Shown: positions 9,444 to 17,011 of the stretch, in pieces
Layout of the letters: each line of letters starts with the position of its first letter
Numbering within the stretch: the stretch's first letter is position 1
From: Bacillota bacterium
Lineage (GTDB): Bacteria > Bacillota > Clostridia > Peptostreptococcales > Acidaminobacteraceae
Reading direction: 5' to 3'
Assembly (NCBI GenBank): GCA_020161295.1
Contig: JAIUOA010000003.1
Location: forward strand, 124,001 to 188,000
DNA: 64,000 nucleotides
Made by a program: the position numbers and the translations under genes
The notes under the pieces: model-generated
Told to the model about the DNA's origin: nothing
Seen by the model: the letters and a program-made list of their open reading frames with translations, nothing else
The model's database searches: none

Positions 9444-9771
9444 GTGTACCCTCCTTACCTATAACCATCGCCAGAAGCGCCGCCACATCCTCTGAAAATT
9501 CCTTCTGTGACTGCGTTTCTCCCTGTTCAATTTCTTCTAGTGTTTCCAATGTAAACGCTTTTGACCCATAAGCCTTCCACGCTTCATTTAATGCCATCTC
9601 AGGACTCAGGTTCGTCTTACACGCAAACTCGAATCGATTTTTAGCGCCTCTCAGATCCACTGTTCCCCGAGTCCAGGTCATGCCATTTTCACTACATGTT
9701 ATTCTATATACCCCGCCCACACTGGCTTTACTTTTATATTCATCTCTCAGCTTCTTTTTATTAGGTTCCAA
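9433..9771 (-). CDS. Small GIY-YIG-like nuclease-family protein
   Basis: A 112-residue protein. GGVYRITCSENGMTWTRGT near residues 19-37 matches the GIY...YIG core in degenerate form (GVY, then WTRGT in place of YIG), and the tail NEAWKAYGSKAFTLETLEEIE is typical of a short Firmicutes GIY-YIG family. The catalytic arginine and glutamate positions are plausible but activity is uncertain. I choose the TTG at 9771, eight bases after GTGGAGG; the ATG at 9798 has no good ribosome site. Co-transcribed with the XRE regulator. Confidence 0.72.
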   Translation of the reverse strand: MEPNKKKLRDEYKSKASVGGVYRITCSENGMTWTRGTVDLRGAKNRFEFACKTNLSPEMALNEAWKAYGSKAFTLETLEEIEQGETQSQKEFSEDVAALLAMVIGKEGTHAK

Positions 9772-9809
9772 CGTTTGTTCCTCCACATCGTGACACATTT
9801 ATCCCTTAT

Positions 9810-9839
9810 ATTATACAGCCATCCTCATCGGTTTCACAA
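9810..9839 (-). promoter_or_regulatory. Promoter of the GIY-YIG/XRE operon
   Basis: TTGTGA, an 18-base spacer and TATAAT on the minus strand, placed about 40 bases before the TTG start. Confidence 0.65.
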
Positions 9840-9856
9840 TCGACGCTCCGTAGAGT

Positions 9857-9887
9857 AAAAAAAGAGCCGTGAATTTGCTTCACGGCT
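9857..9887 (-). terminator. Intrinsic terminator after the antitoxin/toxin-relic operon
   Basis: AGCCGTGAA pairs with TTCACGGCT over a five-base loop, and the minus strand continues CTTTTTTT. Confidence 0.9.
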
Positions 9888-9905
9888 TATAACTCCAACC
9901 TAAGT

Positions 9906-10121
9906 TTAAATTAAACTCATGTAATTCATCGCACCATAGAATACTCTCAAAATAATTACGGTATGAGTTTTAACATCAATCTTGTAAATCAACAAATAAT
10001 TCTTGATCGGTACCCGTCTATATTTCAATTTTTCCAGCCTAGAATCATAACAATACTCATAAATTTTCGGTGTTGACTTTAGAATCGAAAAACAGTGTTC
10101 TACTTCATCTAAAAAAATAAC
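9906..10121 (-). pseudogene. RelE/ParE-family toxin, N-terminally truncated relic
   Basis: Directly after the antitoxin stop, and in the same frame, the sequence encodes the C-terminal two thirds of a RelE/ParE toxin: FLDEVEHCFSILKSTP, then RRVPIKNYLLIYKID and VIILRVFYGAMNY. The first roughly 30 residues of a normal toxin, including its start helix, are missing. The only ATG near the junction is in another frame and meets a TAG six codons later within a T-run; one extra T would join it to the toxin frame. The product is therefore probably not made or not toxic. Confidence 0.8.
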
Positions 10122-10382
10122 TCATACATTATTTTTGTCTCTTAGTTTTTTTAGGACATCGTTAGCATTTAAAACTTTCCCATACTCAATTTGCTCTTCA
10201 GCAGCTACTAATTTTTCATAAACTTCACTCATGTACATTCTTTCATTATAAGTCTCCATGCTCATAATGACCATATCGCCATAACCATTCTTAGTTATGT
10301 ATATGGGTTCATTCACCGAGTGGCATAGCTGAGAAATTTCACTTGTATTTTTAAGGTCTCTAATAGGGATTATTCGTGGCAT
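10122..10382 (-). CDS. Phd/YefM family antitoxin
   Basis: An 86-residue protein that starts MPRIIPIRDLKNTSEISQLC and continues EPIYITKNGYGDMVIMSMETYNE, the characteristic Phd/YefM DNA-binding N-domain, followed by the flexible toxin-binding tail. These proteins bind and block RelE/ParE toxins and repress their own operon. GGAGGTG precedes the ATG by eight bases, and a perfect 20-bp palindrome covers the -10 element. The partner toxin gene is truncated, so this is now an orphan, possibly still able to neutralise related toxins elsewhere. Confidence 0.92.
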   Translation of the reverse strand: MPRIIPIRDLKNTSEISQLCHSVNEPIYITKNGYGDMVIMSMETYNERMYMSEVYEKLVAAEEQIEYGKVLNANDVLKKLRDKNNV

Positions 10383-10396
10383 AATTAACTCACCTC

Positions 10397-10416
10397 CGTG
10401 GTATAATTATACCACG
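10397..10416. promoter_or_regulatory. Palindromic operator over the antitoxin -10 box
   Basis: A perfect 20-bp palindrome, CGTGGTATAATTATACCACG, contains TATAAT in both strands and touches the antitoxin ribosome site. Known Phd/YefM antitoxins autorepress through palindromes at their promoter, so this is the likely operator. Confidence 0.75.
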
Positions 10417-10473
10417 ATAATTAGACTTTTGCTATTCATGTCTATAAATTTTGGTTTTTCATGTGCAAAACGG

Positions 10474-11076
10474 TTACGAACCCGTAGACTGGTAACGCTT
10501 TACGCCGTAATTCCAGAACAGCAGTGCCGGTAGGAGGAACAGTATGCCCAAATACGGGATTAACGCAGTGAAATGGCCTGCCAGAGTCTGTTTATCGAGC
10601 AGGTAATTCAGCGGAATGGTATTTATAACGCCGAAAGGAACGATAAAGGTGAAAAACCGCTGGATGCTCTTTGCATAGATGGTGAGGGGGTACTGGGATA
10701 ACTCACGACCGCCATCGGTGAAGATGTTAGCGATTTCGTGGCCTTCGATGGTCCAAAACGCCAGTGCGGCGAAGAAAATAAACAGCCCTTAAAAAATAAA
10801 GAATCCCACGAAAACCACGCCGATGTTTCGAACGTGTTCGATCCGAGACTTCCAAGGTGCTAATCCCATAATCTCACACCGCCCTGAACTGGGTACTAAT
10901 ATGCCGCTCATGATTTTGATGGTGGTGGATTTACCTGCTCCATTCGGACCGATATACCCGACGATCTCCCCCGCCTTTACCTGAAACGACACATCGTTTA
11001 ACGCATGGACCACTTCGATCTCTCGCCTCAGTAGCGAGGAAAACGGTCCTTTTTTGCGTTTGGCAACTCGAGTCAA
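10474..11076 (-). pseudogene. Relic of an ABC exporter: ATPase N-part fused to permease C-part
   Basis: The frame starts inside an ABC ATPase of the NatA/ABC-2 type: residues 22-90 contain [39 protein letters not shown] (Walker [10 protein letters not shown]). Just after IGVVF, where such ATPases continue with GQ and the Q-loop, the sequence switches to the C-terminal end of an ABC-2 permease (FAALAFWTIEGHEIANIFTDGGRE to a membrane helix and YGVKRYQ). One in-frame TAA at 10787-10789 interrupts the fusion. The ATPase also lacks its first roughly 12 residues, replaced by the end of the AlbA_2 gene. Signature motif, Walker B and most of the permease are gone, so it cannot function. Confidence 0.85.
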
Positions 11077-12449
11077 TATATACGCTCAGAATCAGTCATC
11101 TTATAATAAGCATTGGTCGTATTCCCAACACGCTTGAGGATTCCCTTTTCCACCATCTGCTTTAATATCTCGCGCGTACGTCTCTCACCTAAATTAATGA
11201 CCGTTTGTGCATCCTTTGTCGTTAGCTTGTTTTGAGTCGTTTTCAGATACTTGATGATCCGCTCTTCGCTCTCAGTAAGCTCTAAAGTCGTTTCTTTGAC
11301 GACCTCGTTAAAAACACTTTCTCTAAAGAGACAGACATCCACATAGTCGCCTTTCTCGATAATCTCCGGCATTTTAAGGCCAAAATCCTTACAACTCGTT
11401 CTTATCCTGCGAATGCCACTGCCCCATTGCTCGATATAGTTAAGTTCCTTGAAAACGCGTGCTATCACTTTATTACGAATTTCAGACCTTCCATTTATGA
11501 TGTCTTCGCTAGTAATGGTGCTTGGAAAACCGCCAGGTGAGACGATATTAATGAGGTCATCATATACGCCTACCTTAATATCTCTACCCTCGTTTGAATA
11601 GTCTCGATGAACAACTGCGTTTACTAAGCTCTCTCTGATCGCCTCTAGTGGAATCTCATAATAGTCTACTCTTTGCAAGCCCTTGATATCGCTTCTTAAA
11701 TGAATGTGATTTTTAATAAACATCTCTGCATGGTCAATTTGAGTAAAAATGTCTCCAGAATACTCTTTTCTGTCTAAGAAGGTCGACATGGTGGTACCTT
11801 TAAATCGACTACACATTATCTTTACATGTTCATATACACCTAACAAAATTAACAATCCGTTCGTTGGAAAGAGTGACCCATTTTCTTCGACGACTAGCTT
11901 TAAGTTCTTCATCGCAGACAAGTCAAATGCTTTGCCTATCCCAGCAAATCGCTTGCTAATCTCACCCAAATCCAAGCTATTCAATTCAACTGAACGATTG
12001 ATTTCCTGATCATAGCTCACATTAATCTTTTGTCGCTCAAGTTCAAGAATGTTTTCAAAGCTCGCTTTTCGGTTTGTAGCACCAACTCTGATATAAACCC
12101 CTTCATTTTTACCTTTATTTTTTAAATAATAAGGTATTAGATTTCCTCTGAACACTTCAATTATCAATAACAATTGATCATCTATTATCATCGTATAAAT
12201 ATCAGGTAATATCGTAGGGTAACATAGTTCATAAATAATCGAAGTAATTTGATCCATCAGCTCAAAGATGTTCTCATCTTCATTAATACCGATAATCTCT
12301 CCATTATCATTTATGCCGATTACTATTTTACCGCCACCGGTGTTCGAAAAAGCGATGACAGTCTTTGCTAACACCAAACTATTCGGCAACTCTACTTTGA
12401 ATTCAATTTGCTTATTTTCACCATTCTTAATTGCATCAATTAGATTCAT
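11073..12449 (-). CDS. AlbA_2 domain ATP-binding/winged-helix regulator
   Basis: A 458-residue protein. Residues 1-125 form the AlbA_2 (Schlafen AAA_4-like) domain: [38 protein letters not shown]. Residues 255-375 resemble the C-terminal HATPase_c_4 region of RecG-like proteins ([20 protein letters not shown], then [10 protein letters not shown] and [12 protein letters not shown]). The end is a winged helix: [32 protein letters not shown]. Such proteins are thought to act as transcriptional regulators; the role is unproven. GAGGATGAGGAT precedes the ATG, and seven 10-bp repeats lie just upstream. The 3' end overlaps the ABC relic by four bases. Confidence 0.85.
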   Translation of the reverse strand: MNLIDAIKNGENKQIEFKVELPNSLVLAKTVIAFSNTGGGKIVIGINDNGEIIGINEDENIFELMDQITSIIYELCYPTILPDIYTMIIDDQLLLIIEVFRGNLIPYYLKNKGKNEGVYIRVGATNRKASFENILELERQKINVSYDQEINRSVELNSLDLGEISKRFAGIGKAFDLSAMKNLKLVVEENGSLFPTNGLLILLGVYEHVKIMCSRFKGTTMSTFLDRKEYSGDIFTQIDHAEMFIKNHIHLRSDIKGLQRVDYYEIPLEAIRESLVNAVVHRDYSNEGRDIKVGVYDDLINIVSPGGFPSTITSEDIINGRSEIRNKVIARVFKELNYIEQWGSGIRRIRTSCKDFGLKMPEIIEKGDYVDVCLFRESVFNEVVKETTLELTESEERIIKYLKTTQNKLTTKDAQTVINLGERRTREILKQMVEKGILKRVGNTTNAYYKMTDSERIY

Positions 12450-12478
12450 ATCCTCATCCTCTGCATTCCCACTGGATC

Positions 12479-12560
12479 ATTAATACACCTCAGCGTTCTT
12501 TGGGACACTTCGCCAATCTTCGGTGAACTTCGGTGTTCATCGGCATACTTCGGCATTAAT
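12479..12560. repeat. Seven tandem 10-bp repeats flanked by ATTAAT, upstream of the AlbA_2 gene
   Basis: Read on the minus strand from 12554 to 12485 the units are GCCGAAGTAT, GCCGATGAAC, ACCGAAGTTC, ACCGAAGATT, GGCGAAGTGT, CCCAAAGAAC and GCTGAGGTGT, consensus RCCGAAGTNY, decaying toward the gene. ATTAAT borders the array on both sides (12479-12484 and 12555-12560). The 10-bp period places each unit on the same DNA face. It is probably a cooperative protein-binding site, perhaps for the winged-helix product itself; this is inference. Confidence 0.85.
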
Positions 12561-12606
12561 ATGACTTCATCCTATCATGAACCTAAAAGGCTGTCAACGA
12601 ACATAT

Positions 12607-13395
12607 CTATTTATGCAAGTTCACACTCCTACTGGACATATTGAGAAAGATTGCCAGCTCGGGTGGCTTGAAACCTGATGCGATCATATTTTTAATGAAC
12701 AGCTTTTTAATCGCCATTAGTTCATATGTCCGGTTTCCTTTGATAACCTCATTATACTGATCTGGTGAACTACATAGTTTTTCTAATGCGACCTGCATGA
12801 CTTCCTTTCGGGACTGCTTTATTTCATCCTCAGTATAACATCGCTTAATGCCGTTAATCTTTTCTGAAAGTAGCATTTTATATAGATGCTCCGCTTTATC
12901 CAAATCCTTATCCATGACTTCAAGTAGTTTTCTTCGATTGATTATCGTAGTTCTTGATGATACCACTTCCAGGTGCGCACACCAGCGATATTCTTCAGGG
13001 TGCTTGACCATCTTGGCCTTAACTGGATTATAAGCATTATACATGACAGTGGTCATGAACTGCTTTGTGTCCTTTATACTGATACACGTATACCTTGACC
13101 CAAAGATGGTACCTGAACGGTGATATTTCTTATTGAAGTATTTACTGTAGCTGAGATTAATCCGCTGCATGACTTTTCCGATGCTAGCATCCTTCATTTG
13201 AAGTAGCAGATGATAGTGATTATCCATGATGACATAATAGAGAACTTCAAATGGATCCGCGATCATGGTTTCTTTGATAATCTCTAGAAACATGGCTTTA
13301 TCTAGGTGATCTTCAAAAATATATGCGCGATTAATCCCGCGCTGAATAACATGGTATATACCGCCCTTATAGAAATTTCTAATTGCTCTTGCCAT
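12607..13395 (-). CDS. REP-associated tyrosine transposase-like protein (RAYT, Y1_Tnp)
   Basis: A 262-residue member of the IS200-like Y1 transposase superfamily, RAYT branch. It begins MARAIRNFYKGGIYHVIQRGINR, has the metal-binding HUH-type motif in MDNHYHLLLQM near residue 60, and the tyrosine region INLSYSKYFNKKY near residue 80. The C-terminal tail (residues 200-262, SGFKPPELAIFLNMSSRSVN) looks like a helix-turn-helix. RAYTs are single-copy genes that process REP-type palindromes. It starts only four bases after the dprA stop and has no visible insertion-sequence ends of its own. Confidence 0.88.
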   Translation of the reverse strand: MARAIRNFYKGGIYHVIQRGINRAYIFEDHLDKAMFLEIIKETMIADPFEVLYYVIMDNHYHLLLQMKDASIGKVMQRINLSYSKYFNKKYHRSGTIFGSRYTCISIKDTKQFMTTVMYNAYNPVKAKMVKHPEEYRWCAHLEVVSSRTTIINRRKLLEVMDKDLDKAEHLYKMLLSEKINGIKRCYTEDEIKQSRKEVMQVALEKLCSSPDQYNEVIKGNRTYELMAIKKLFIKNMIASGFKPPELAIFLNMSSRSVNLHK

Positions 13396-13399
13396 TTAA

Positions 13400-14358
13400 T
13401 CACCATCCATTGTAATGCCACTTACCATCAGCCTTCTGTACGATCCACCGGCGATACTCAAATTCTAAAAGCCAACTTTCAAGGGTGGGGGTGCTTAATT
13501 CCGTATATGAGATTAACGTCTCGATGGTGCTCGGCTGCATTTTAATGAAATTCACGATTTCATTATCGGATTCATCAAACCCCTCAAGTGCTATATGTAA
13601 CTGATTTGCACCCATTTCAATAAGTCGATTATTCCCAGAACATTTATTCGAATCATCAGGCCCTTTGATAGTCGATACTCTTTTATTCAAGTTAAACGCT
13701 TCACGACCGGTATAGAATGCACCGCTTGACTCACCTGCTTCGACGACGATAACTTCATCAGATAAGCTGGCCATCAGTGTATTTCTTTCTAAGAATCTAT
13801 ACTTTTGTGCAGAGATGCCGACTTCATAAGTTGAATGACACATCCTGTCTTGATGATCCTATTCAGTAGCTGCTGATGAGGTTTTGGATAACACTGATCT
13901 AGTACATGTGCCAGATACGCTTGTGTTATTCCCCCTTTTGAAAGTGCTGTTTTATGGGCAATCGCATCAATCCCATATGCTAGCCCGCTATTAATCGCTA
14001 CATTTTGATCAATCAGCTTTCTTACGATTTCCATCGTATAGTAATACCCATTTGCTGTACATTTTCGTGTCCCAACGACCGCAGCTGTATTACCTAAAAA
14101 TGGCTTTCCAATATAGTATAGAACGATGGACATGCCTGCAGAATACCTTTCATCATCTGGTGTAATCATCTTTATACCATGAATCGCATTAGTCTGAATA
14201 ACCGACTTAGCGTAATCGAGTGCTATGGGATCTGATTTCTCTGCATAATGTTTATAAATTATCGATGGTTGCTCCTTTTGCGTGATATACATACGTTTCT
14301 GATGCTCTTCGATTGTCTTGGTTTTACTCAGCCATATCCAGTATGCTTGCTGGTCCAT
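13400..14358 (-). pseudogene. dprA: DNA-processing protein DprA, broken by one frameshift
   Basis: DprA loads RecA on incoming single-stranded DNA in transformation. The first part (189 codons from the ATG at 14358) has AVVGTRKCTANGYYYTMEIV, SGLAYGIDAIAHKTALSKGG and LDQCYPKPHQQLLNRIIKTGCVI. The frame then shifts: from about 13834 the continuation STYEVGISAQKYRFLERNTLMASLSDEVIVVEAGESSGAFYTGREAF lies in another frame. One added base in the TGAATG run near 13834 rejoins them perfectly at GCVI-STYEVG. The protein is divergent but the Rossmann core is whole. It may be a real mutation or a sequencing error. AGGAG precedes the ATG, seven bases after comM. Confidence 0.87.
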
Positions 14359-14365
14359 ATTACTC

Positions 14366-15904
14366 CTAGAAGTCCAACTTTGTATTATCAGATTTCTCTA
14401 AATCCCGTCCCAAAAGTGCTGAGGTCAAATCCCTTACTCTTACAGTTTCAGACGCATCAAGATCCGCGAAGGTCCGAGCGAGATTGAGGATTTTATTATA
14501 CGACCGGGCACTAAACCTTACCTTTTCGTAGGCATTATTTAAAAAGGAATGACACTCCGAATCGAGCGCACAAAACTGCTCCGCAAGTTTTGTGTCCATC
14601 TGGCTATTCGTCCTGATGCGTTTATGCGCTTTAAAACGTTCCTCTTGAATCCGCCTCGCGAGCGTTACTCTACTTTTCATTTCTGAAGATGACATACGCT
14701 CACTATCTGCCAGTTTACCTAAGAAATCGACCTTAGAAAGGTACTTTTGAATGTCCATACGGTCATAGATTGGACCTGATATCTTCTGCCTATAAACCTT
14801 TAAATCATGCAGAGAACAAGTGCATTTGTCATCGCCATGATAACCACACTTACAAGGATTCATGGTGGCGATCAACATAAAATTAGATGGAAACGTATTG
14901 GTTTGTCGCACCCTCGCCATGGTTACGATTCGATCCTCAAGTGGCTGCCTTAACGACTCTATGGTTTGCTTTGAAAACTCTGTAAGCTCGTCTAAGAATA
15001 GTACGCCATTATGTCCAAGTGATATTTCACCAGGTAGTGCATTGATACCACCACCGATAAGCGCATTAGAGGATGAATTATAATGCGGTGCTCTAAATGG
15101 TCGCTCACGCGTGCCCTTCTCAAGCACACGCTTTCCAGAAATGCTTTGTATCGCCATCACTTCCATGGCTTCCTCTTCCGTCAAATCAGGAAGTATCGTT
15201 GGGATGCGTTTAGCGATCATGGACTTTCCGCAACCGGGCGGACCTATCAACAGCATGTTATGGGCGCCTGCAGCCGCTGCTACGACATATCTAAGCAAAT
15301 GCTGGTGCCCCTTAACATCCAAGAAGTCCAGCTTTGATTCAAAACGATTTATCACAGCTTCATGTCTAATAGGTTTTATGTAGTTTAATCTTCCTTCAAG
15401 CCACATGAGCACTTCTTTAAGCGTGTGAAAGGCGTACAGCTCGATTCCCTCTATCATCTCAGCTTCAGGCAAATTATCATAAGGTATTATAACGCCTTTA
15501 TATCCTATGCGCTTCGCTTCTATAATCATAGGGATAATCCCCTTAAATGAAACAAGTCCGCCCGTAAGGCCGACTTCACCTAAGAATACCAGTCCCTCCA
15601 GGTTTACATCTTTTGGTTTCAGTTGATCTGATTCCAGCAGAAGCCCGATGATCATAGGCAAATCGAAGTAAGTACCACTTTTCTTCACATCACTGGGTGA
15701 AAGATTGACGATTATTTTCTTTTTAGGAAAAACCGCGTCCACTTGATCAAAGGCAGCTTCAACTCTATCCTTCGCTTCCTTGACCGCTTGATCTCCTAAC
15801 CCGACGATGTTCATGGTGGTTGGCCCAGCAATTATTTTTACTTGAACTTCTATCGAATAGCTTTCAAGACCAAGCAATCCGATGGTTTTAATTACTGTGG
15901 CCAT
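14366..15904 (-). CDS. comM: YifB/ComM family Mg-chelatase-like AAA ATPase
   Basis: A 512-residue protein of the YifB/ComM family; ComM is a hexameric helicase that extends branch migration during natural transformation. Domains: an N-terminal Lon-protease-like ChlI domain (to about residue 170), AAA core with Walker A GPPGCGKS near 224, Walker B GVLFLDELTEF near 301, a cysteine cluster MNPCKCGYHGDDKCTC near 355, and the C-terminal Mg_chelatase_C domain (SARSYNKILNLARTFADLD). The ATG at 15904 follows GAGGG; a reading starting 19 codons upstream would include the promoter. Operon with dprA. A consensus promoter stands directly upstream. Confidence 0.93.
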   Translation of the reverse strand: MATVIKTIGLLGLESYSIEVQVKIIAGPTTMNIVGLGDQAVKEAKDRVEAAFDQVDAVFPKKKIIVNLSPSDVKKSGTYFDLPMIIGLLLESDQLKPKDVNLEGLVFLGEVGLTGGLVSFKGIIPMIIEAKRIGYKGVIIPYDNLPEAEMIEGIELYAFHTLKEVLMWLEGRLNYIKPIRHEAVINRFESKLDFLDVKGHQHLLRYVVAAAAGAHNMLLIGPPGCGKSMIAKRIPTILPDLTEEEAMEVMAIQSISGKRVLEKGTRERPFRAPHYNSSSNALIGGGINALPGEISLGHNGVLFLDELTEFSKQTIESLRQPLEDRIVTMARVRQTNTFPSNFMLIATMNPCKCGYHGDDKCTCSLHDLKVYRQKISGPIYDRMDIQKYLSKVDFLGKLADSERMSSSEMKSRVTLARRIQEERFKAHKRIRTNSQMDTKLAEQFCALDSECHSFLNNAYEKVRFSARSYNKILNLARTFADLDASETVRVRDLTSALLGRDLEKSDNTKLDF

Positions 15905-15932
15905 GAATTCCCTCTTATTTCCATTTTTAATT

Positions 15933-15961
15933 ATTATATCCATATATTTCCATTTTGTCAA
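15933..15961 (-). promoter_or_regulatory. Consensus promoter of comM-dprA
   Basis: TTGACA, a 17-base spacer and TATAAT on the minus strand, all perfect. The spacer is AAATGGAAATATATGGA, which contains the direct repeat ATGGAAA/ATGGA also found upstream of both Rpn genes near 23.3 and 25.6 kb. Confidence 0.88.
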
Positions 15962-16057
15962 CTAGCTCATTTCTCCGAAACCTCAGAAAAAACGCTCAGT
16001 TCTAAATCGCTTGTTGACTATTCCTGTAAACATCATTTAGAGCACACTTGATCCCAT

Positions 16058-16102
16058 AAAGAAAGCGCATCCTCTTTCGAGAATGCGCTTATTCTTTGGT
16101 TT
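16058..16102. repeat. Second copy of the S-layer terminator hairpin (45 bp)
   Basis: Identical over 45 bases to 16900-16944. It contains the stem AAGCGCAT...ATGCGCTT. No gene reads into it directly, so it looks like a duplicated segment instead of a working terminator here. Confidence 0.85.
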
Positions 16103-16125
16103 CTTCAGTTTCTACCTATTGAGTA

Positions 16126-16351
16126 CCAGGTACCTTCTAAGTAGAATCTTCAGTTTCAATCCCACAAGTGTTCATTTTACATCATCTCAACATCAACTTT
16201 TCAGTTTATGCCGACTAGGTACCTGACACCCATAGATTCCAGGTACCATACAAGAAGATTCTTCGATTTCAATTCTACAAGTGTTCATTTTACTTCATCT
16301 CAAAATCAACTTTTCAGTTTCTTCCGATTAGGTACCTGACACCCATAGGTT
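16126..16351. repeat. Two tandem diverged 113-bp repeats
   Basis: Copy A is 16126-16238 and copy B is 16239-16351. Both start CCAGGTACC and end with TAGGTACCTGACACCCATAG plus three bases, with the shared middle ACAAGTGTTCATTTTAC. The last 57 bases recur at 16952-17008. No open frame or transposase signature is visible. This, with the duplicated hairpin, fills the stretch between the comM promoter and the IS66 remnant. Confidence 0.85.
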
Positions 16352-16354
16352 ATT

Positions 16355-16777
16355 GTAAAACCTTTAGTCGAGGCTTACTTTGCGTGGGTAAAAGCACATA
16401 TTTATGAAACGCCTGAAAAGTCAGAAACTAGCAAAGGTCTCGCTTATTGCATTAATCAAGAAAAATACTTAAAAGTATTTTTAGATCATGGCGATATACC
16501 ACTGGATAATAACGCTACCGAATCTGCGATCAGAGGATTCTGCATCGGGAAAAAGAACTGGAGATTAATCGACACCATTCACGGAGCGAAAGCAAGTGCG
16601 ATCGCCTACAGTATTGCTGAAACGGCGAAGGCAAATAATTTAAAACCATATTTCTACTTCAAGCATTTGTTGACTGAAATTTCAAAACACGAAGATGAAA
16701 GGGATTTATCATTTCTTGATGATCTTCTACCATGGTCTAAAAACCTACCTGAAGTCTGTTTGAAAAAGCCAACTTAA
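16355..16777 (+). mobile_element. IS66-family transposase (TnpC), C-terminal remnant
   Basis: An open frame of 140 codons without its own start encodes the C-terminal end of the IS66 TnpC transposase: GLAYCINQEKYLKVFLDHGD, then IPLDNNATESAIRGFCIGKKNW with the last catalytic glutamate of the DDE triad, HGAKASAIAYSIAETAKANN and a tail ending FLDDLLPWSKNLP. The N-terminal two thirds, TnpA and TnpB are absent. It begins only a few bases after 113-bp copy B, so the left end was lost by recombination at the repeat. It cannot transpose. Confidence 0.9.
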
Positions 16778-16899
16778 ATACAAAGCCGTCCATGACGGTT
16801 TTAATTTTAGGCAGGCGCATTATTTACCGTTTACGTTGATACGTTGATACAGATGATATGGCTGACGGTAAGTATACATTTAAGGCATAGTTGGCTATT

Positions 16900-16944
16900 A
16901 AAGAAAGCGCATCCTCTTTCGAGAATGCGCTTATTCTTTGGTTT
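16900..16944 (-). terminator. Terminator of the S-layer gene
   Basis: On the minus strand AAGCGCAT-T-CTC pairs with GAG-G-ATGCGCTT around a GAAA tetraloop, followed by TCTTT. It stands about 70 bases after the S-layer stop. The same 45 bases recur at 16058-16102. Confidence 0.7.
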
Positions 16945-16951
16945 ACAGGTG

Positions 16952-17008
16952 TCATCTCAACATCAATATTTCAGTTTATACCAATTAGGTACCTGACACC
17001 CATAGATT
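16952..17008. repeat. Partial third copy of the 113-bp repeat
   Basis: Matches the last 57 bases of the tandem copies, including TTAGGTACCTGACACCCATAG, and ends just before the S-layer stop codon. In the S-layer transcript it is 3' untranslated sequence before the terminator. Confidence 0.8.
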
Positions 17009-17011
17009 GAA

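Noticed and set aside
9906..10121. Functional RelE/ParE toxin gene
   Set aside because: No start codon in frame and the conserved N-terminal helix is missing.
12479..12560. Decamer array considered as a CRISPR or minisatellite coding repeat
   Set aside because: Units are contiguous 10-mers without spacers, outside any convincing frame, and placed directly before a start codon, so a binding array is more likely.
15083..15383. Open frames on the plus strand inside comM
   Set aside because: They are opposite-strand shadows of a conserved AAA ATPase gene and have no ribosome sites.
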